42,921 nucleotides of DNA from JAVZLQ01 sp049972525. GTDB taxonomy: Archaea > Thermoproteota > Bathyarchaeia > Bathyarchaeales > Bathycorpusculaceae. The stretch lies in assembly GCA_049972525.1 (NCBI GenBank), contig JBMFKI010000014.1:1-42921 (forward strand). Reading direction: 5' to 3'. Positions 41,605 through 42,921 of the stretch are shown here, piece after piece. The position numbers and the translations under genes were made by a program. The notes under the pieces are model-generated. The model was not told the DNA's origin, did no database searches, and saw nothing but the letters and a program-made list of their open reading frames with translations. Within the stretch, counting starts at the first letter, position 1, and the number at the start of each line of letters is the position of its first letter.

Positions 41605-41745
41605 CGAGAATTAAGGCGGTGTTGTTTGATCTTTATGGAACTTACCTACGTTGAAAATCCAGTTTCGCCGCGTAAAATAACTCAAGCAATAAGCGGGAAG
41701 AATATAAATTGGTGTGTGGGAAGCCTCTTACAAGGCGTAGGCTAA
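41605..41745 (+). pseudogene. Remnant of a HAD-family hydrolase, frameshifted
   Basis: The frame reading IKAVLFDLYGT (41609-41642 region) is the HAD motif I, with the catalytic Asp. It hits TGA at 41652-41654. The neighbouring frame continues the expected text: YVENPVSPRKITQAIS (from 41647) and then stops at TAA 41743-41745. A one-base shift and loss of most of the protein make this a truncated remnant. It overlaps the next small membrane ORF. Confidence 0.6.
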
Positions 41746-41927
41746 TCGTAGGAATAGTTTTCTCCATACTATACATTATATTAGGAATAGCTTGGATTGT
41801 ATCCGCGCCTTCAGCCTTCCAAAAATTTCTTGGTTTATGCTTTATTGCTGCAGGATTAGTATACATCCCCTACATATGTTACGTATACATTAAACAAAGG
41901 TCTGAAACTGAAACAGAAAAAGCTTAA
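41709..41927 (+). CDS. Small two-span membrane protein, 72 residues
   Basis: The product has a basic start (MVCGKPLTRRR), two hydrophobic helices (residues 12-32, LIVGIVFSILYIILGIAWIV, and 40-61) and a charged tail. TTG at 41709 is the first start; GTG at 41712 is equally possible. It overlaps the HAD remnant by about 37 bp. No family is recognised, but the membrane pattern is clear on the plus strand. Confidence 0.5.
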   Translation: MVCGKPLTRRRLIVGIVFSILYIILGIAWIVSAPSAFQKFLGLCFIAAGLVYIPYICYVYIKQRSETETEKA

Positions 41928-42171
41928 ATTTATAATTTGCTGATAAAGCCCTTCGATGGGTTATCATACTAAACATTTAAACCAACGCAAACAAACCGCA
42001 AAATTAATCTTCAAATAAAATGCGTTTAGCATCAGCCCAAAAGAATTGTTGCTGATTCATACCATTTAAGGATGGCATCAACGGTTTTATTGGAATATGC
42101 TTGACGGAGTCATGCAAAGGAGTGGGCGAATATATTAATTGACCACGTAGCTATGTTTTTAGGGGTTTGCC

Positions 42172-42610
42172 ATGTGCGATTTTGAAGTTAGGCGTGCAAA
42201 TGAAAGTGATGCTTCAAGGCTGTTGTCGCTTGCAGAGGAGTTTATTGCATGGGACTGCAACAGATGAGGAACGCCTCTCCGTTTTGAAAGGCTCTCTTAG
42301 GGATCCGGATTATGAGCTGTGGGTTGCCGAGGTAGATGGCGAAATCGTCGGGTTCATAGATTTATGGACTATAAACGATTTTTGCCATGGCGGAAAATTA
42401 AGCTATATACAAAACTTGTATGTAGCACCGAAGTATAGGCGGATGGGTGTTGGAAGCAAACTCCTTCAAAAGATCATAGATAGAGCCAAAGAAAAAGGTG
42501 CATTAGAAGTTCACGTAGTAACCAATTTCGAGAATAATCCAGCCATCCAACTATACAAAAAACATGGATTAACAAAAGAATCCCTACAACTCGGAAAAGA
42601 GTTCAAGTGA
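42172..42610 (+). pseudogene. GNAT acetyltransferase broken by a frameshift
   Basis: An ATG at 42172 opens the true N-terminus (CDFEVRRANESDASRLLSLA, to EEFIAWDCNR), which ends at TGA 42265-42267. The continuing GNAT sequence is in another frame from about 42258: TDEERLSVLKGSLRDPDYEL, then GFIDLWTINDFCHGG, the acetyl-CoA loop RRMGVGSKLLQKIIDRAKE, and a C-terminal NNPAIQLYKKHGL. One inserted base between about 42247 and 42265 explains it. This is either a pseudogene or an assembly/sequencing error; the rest looks intact. Confidence 0.8.
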
Positions 42611-42661
42611 CTTAATCCAAGCCCGACCCGCCCATCCGCCTCAGTAATAAGGTTCAATTAG

Positions 42662-42886
42662 TGTCTCTTAACAGAACTTCTGAAAAATCAGTCTCATTAC
42701 TCTGGTATTTATGCCCTTTTAAGGGCATACCATGAAACAGCGAGGAAGGCAAGATTTACTGAAAAAAGCTATGAATGTTGCAAAAAGCTTATCGAGAAAA
42801 ACCTTGTTCTCGTTACAGGTTTTGTTAACAATGATGGTGCAATTTTCTGTATTTTTTGGCATTTTTTATGCTGCAACGTCAATTGA
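42662..42886 (+). other. Possible gene fragment near the right edge
   Basis: One open frame after TAG 42659-42661 gives a protein-like helical segment (LLTELLKNQSHYSGIYALLR, then HETARKARFTEKSYECCKKL) ending at TGA 42884-42886, without a normal start codon. A second frame, starting at ATG 42732, is open to the window edge. Either could be a fragment of a gene running off the right side. I cannot name either. Confidence 0.25.
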
Positions 42887-42921
42887 ACAAGAATCTTTGA
42901 ACCGGAAAAATAGGCTAAATG

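Noticed and set aside
1..42921. CRISPR arrays, rRNA genes and insertion-sequence transposases
   Set aside because: No regularly spaced repeats, no rRNA-like stretches and no DDE or HUH transposase motifs are seen.

Overview
The window is archaeal chromosome. The evidence is an rpoB–rpoA–rpl30e–nusA cluster of archaeal type, an intron-bearing tRNA-Leu, NikR, an FmdE-family protein, DUF35/thiolase pairs and a Zn-ribbon tyrosine integrase. RpoA is one uninterrupted 1277-residue gene (A' and A'' not split), as in Thaumarchaeota and relatives. With the Bathyarchaeia-like gene content I would place it in the TACK superphylum, most likely Bathyarchaeia. That placement is inference; there is no rRNA gene here to settle it.

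Layout. 1-6100: housekeeping genes (DUF5752 and an Lrp regulator with two clear operator-like inverted repeats, DUF2148 ferredoxin, thioredoxin, DUF1893, FmdE, NikR, NadA), several in translationally coupled pairs. 6249-6363: tRNA-Leu(CAA) with an apparent 27-nt insertion in the D-loop. 6832-14985: RNA polymerase B and A, L30e, NusA and a small membrane protein. 14999-18338 (minus strand): a three-gene, translationally coupled operon for a short Smc5/6-like ATPase, a kleisin-like protein and a two-winged-helix kite protein resembling Nse3/MAGE. This is the most interesting system in the window. 18526-22628: an uncharacterised cluster with an arrestin-fold/Zn-ribbon protein, a helical protein and an SPFH protein ending in three zinc ribbons. 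23374-27001: methylmalonyl-CoA mutase large and small subunits, the MeaB G-protein chaperone and a cobalamin adenosyltransferase, together a complete B12-dependent mutase cassette. 27084-32028: a chalcone-synthase-like protein without its nucleophilic cysteine, then two thiolase/DUF35 pairs, the first of which also lacks the cysteine.

32054-38426 is an integrated mobile element. It has a tyrosine integrase, two small unknown proteins, a P-loop helicase-like protein, an archaeo-eukaryotic primase and two small proteins on one strand, with a divergent winged-helix regulator. The helicase gene carries two inverted copies of a composite 43-44-nt repeat about 450 bp apart, which looks like a DNA-level element (origin iterons or protein-binding sites) inside coding sequence. 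38600-42921 is loosely packed: a surface FxLYD-like protein, an AbrB-like gene with no standard start codon, two methyltransferases, small ORFs, a broken HAD hydrolase and a frameshifted GNAT acetyltransferase. This suggests decay or draft-assembly errors.
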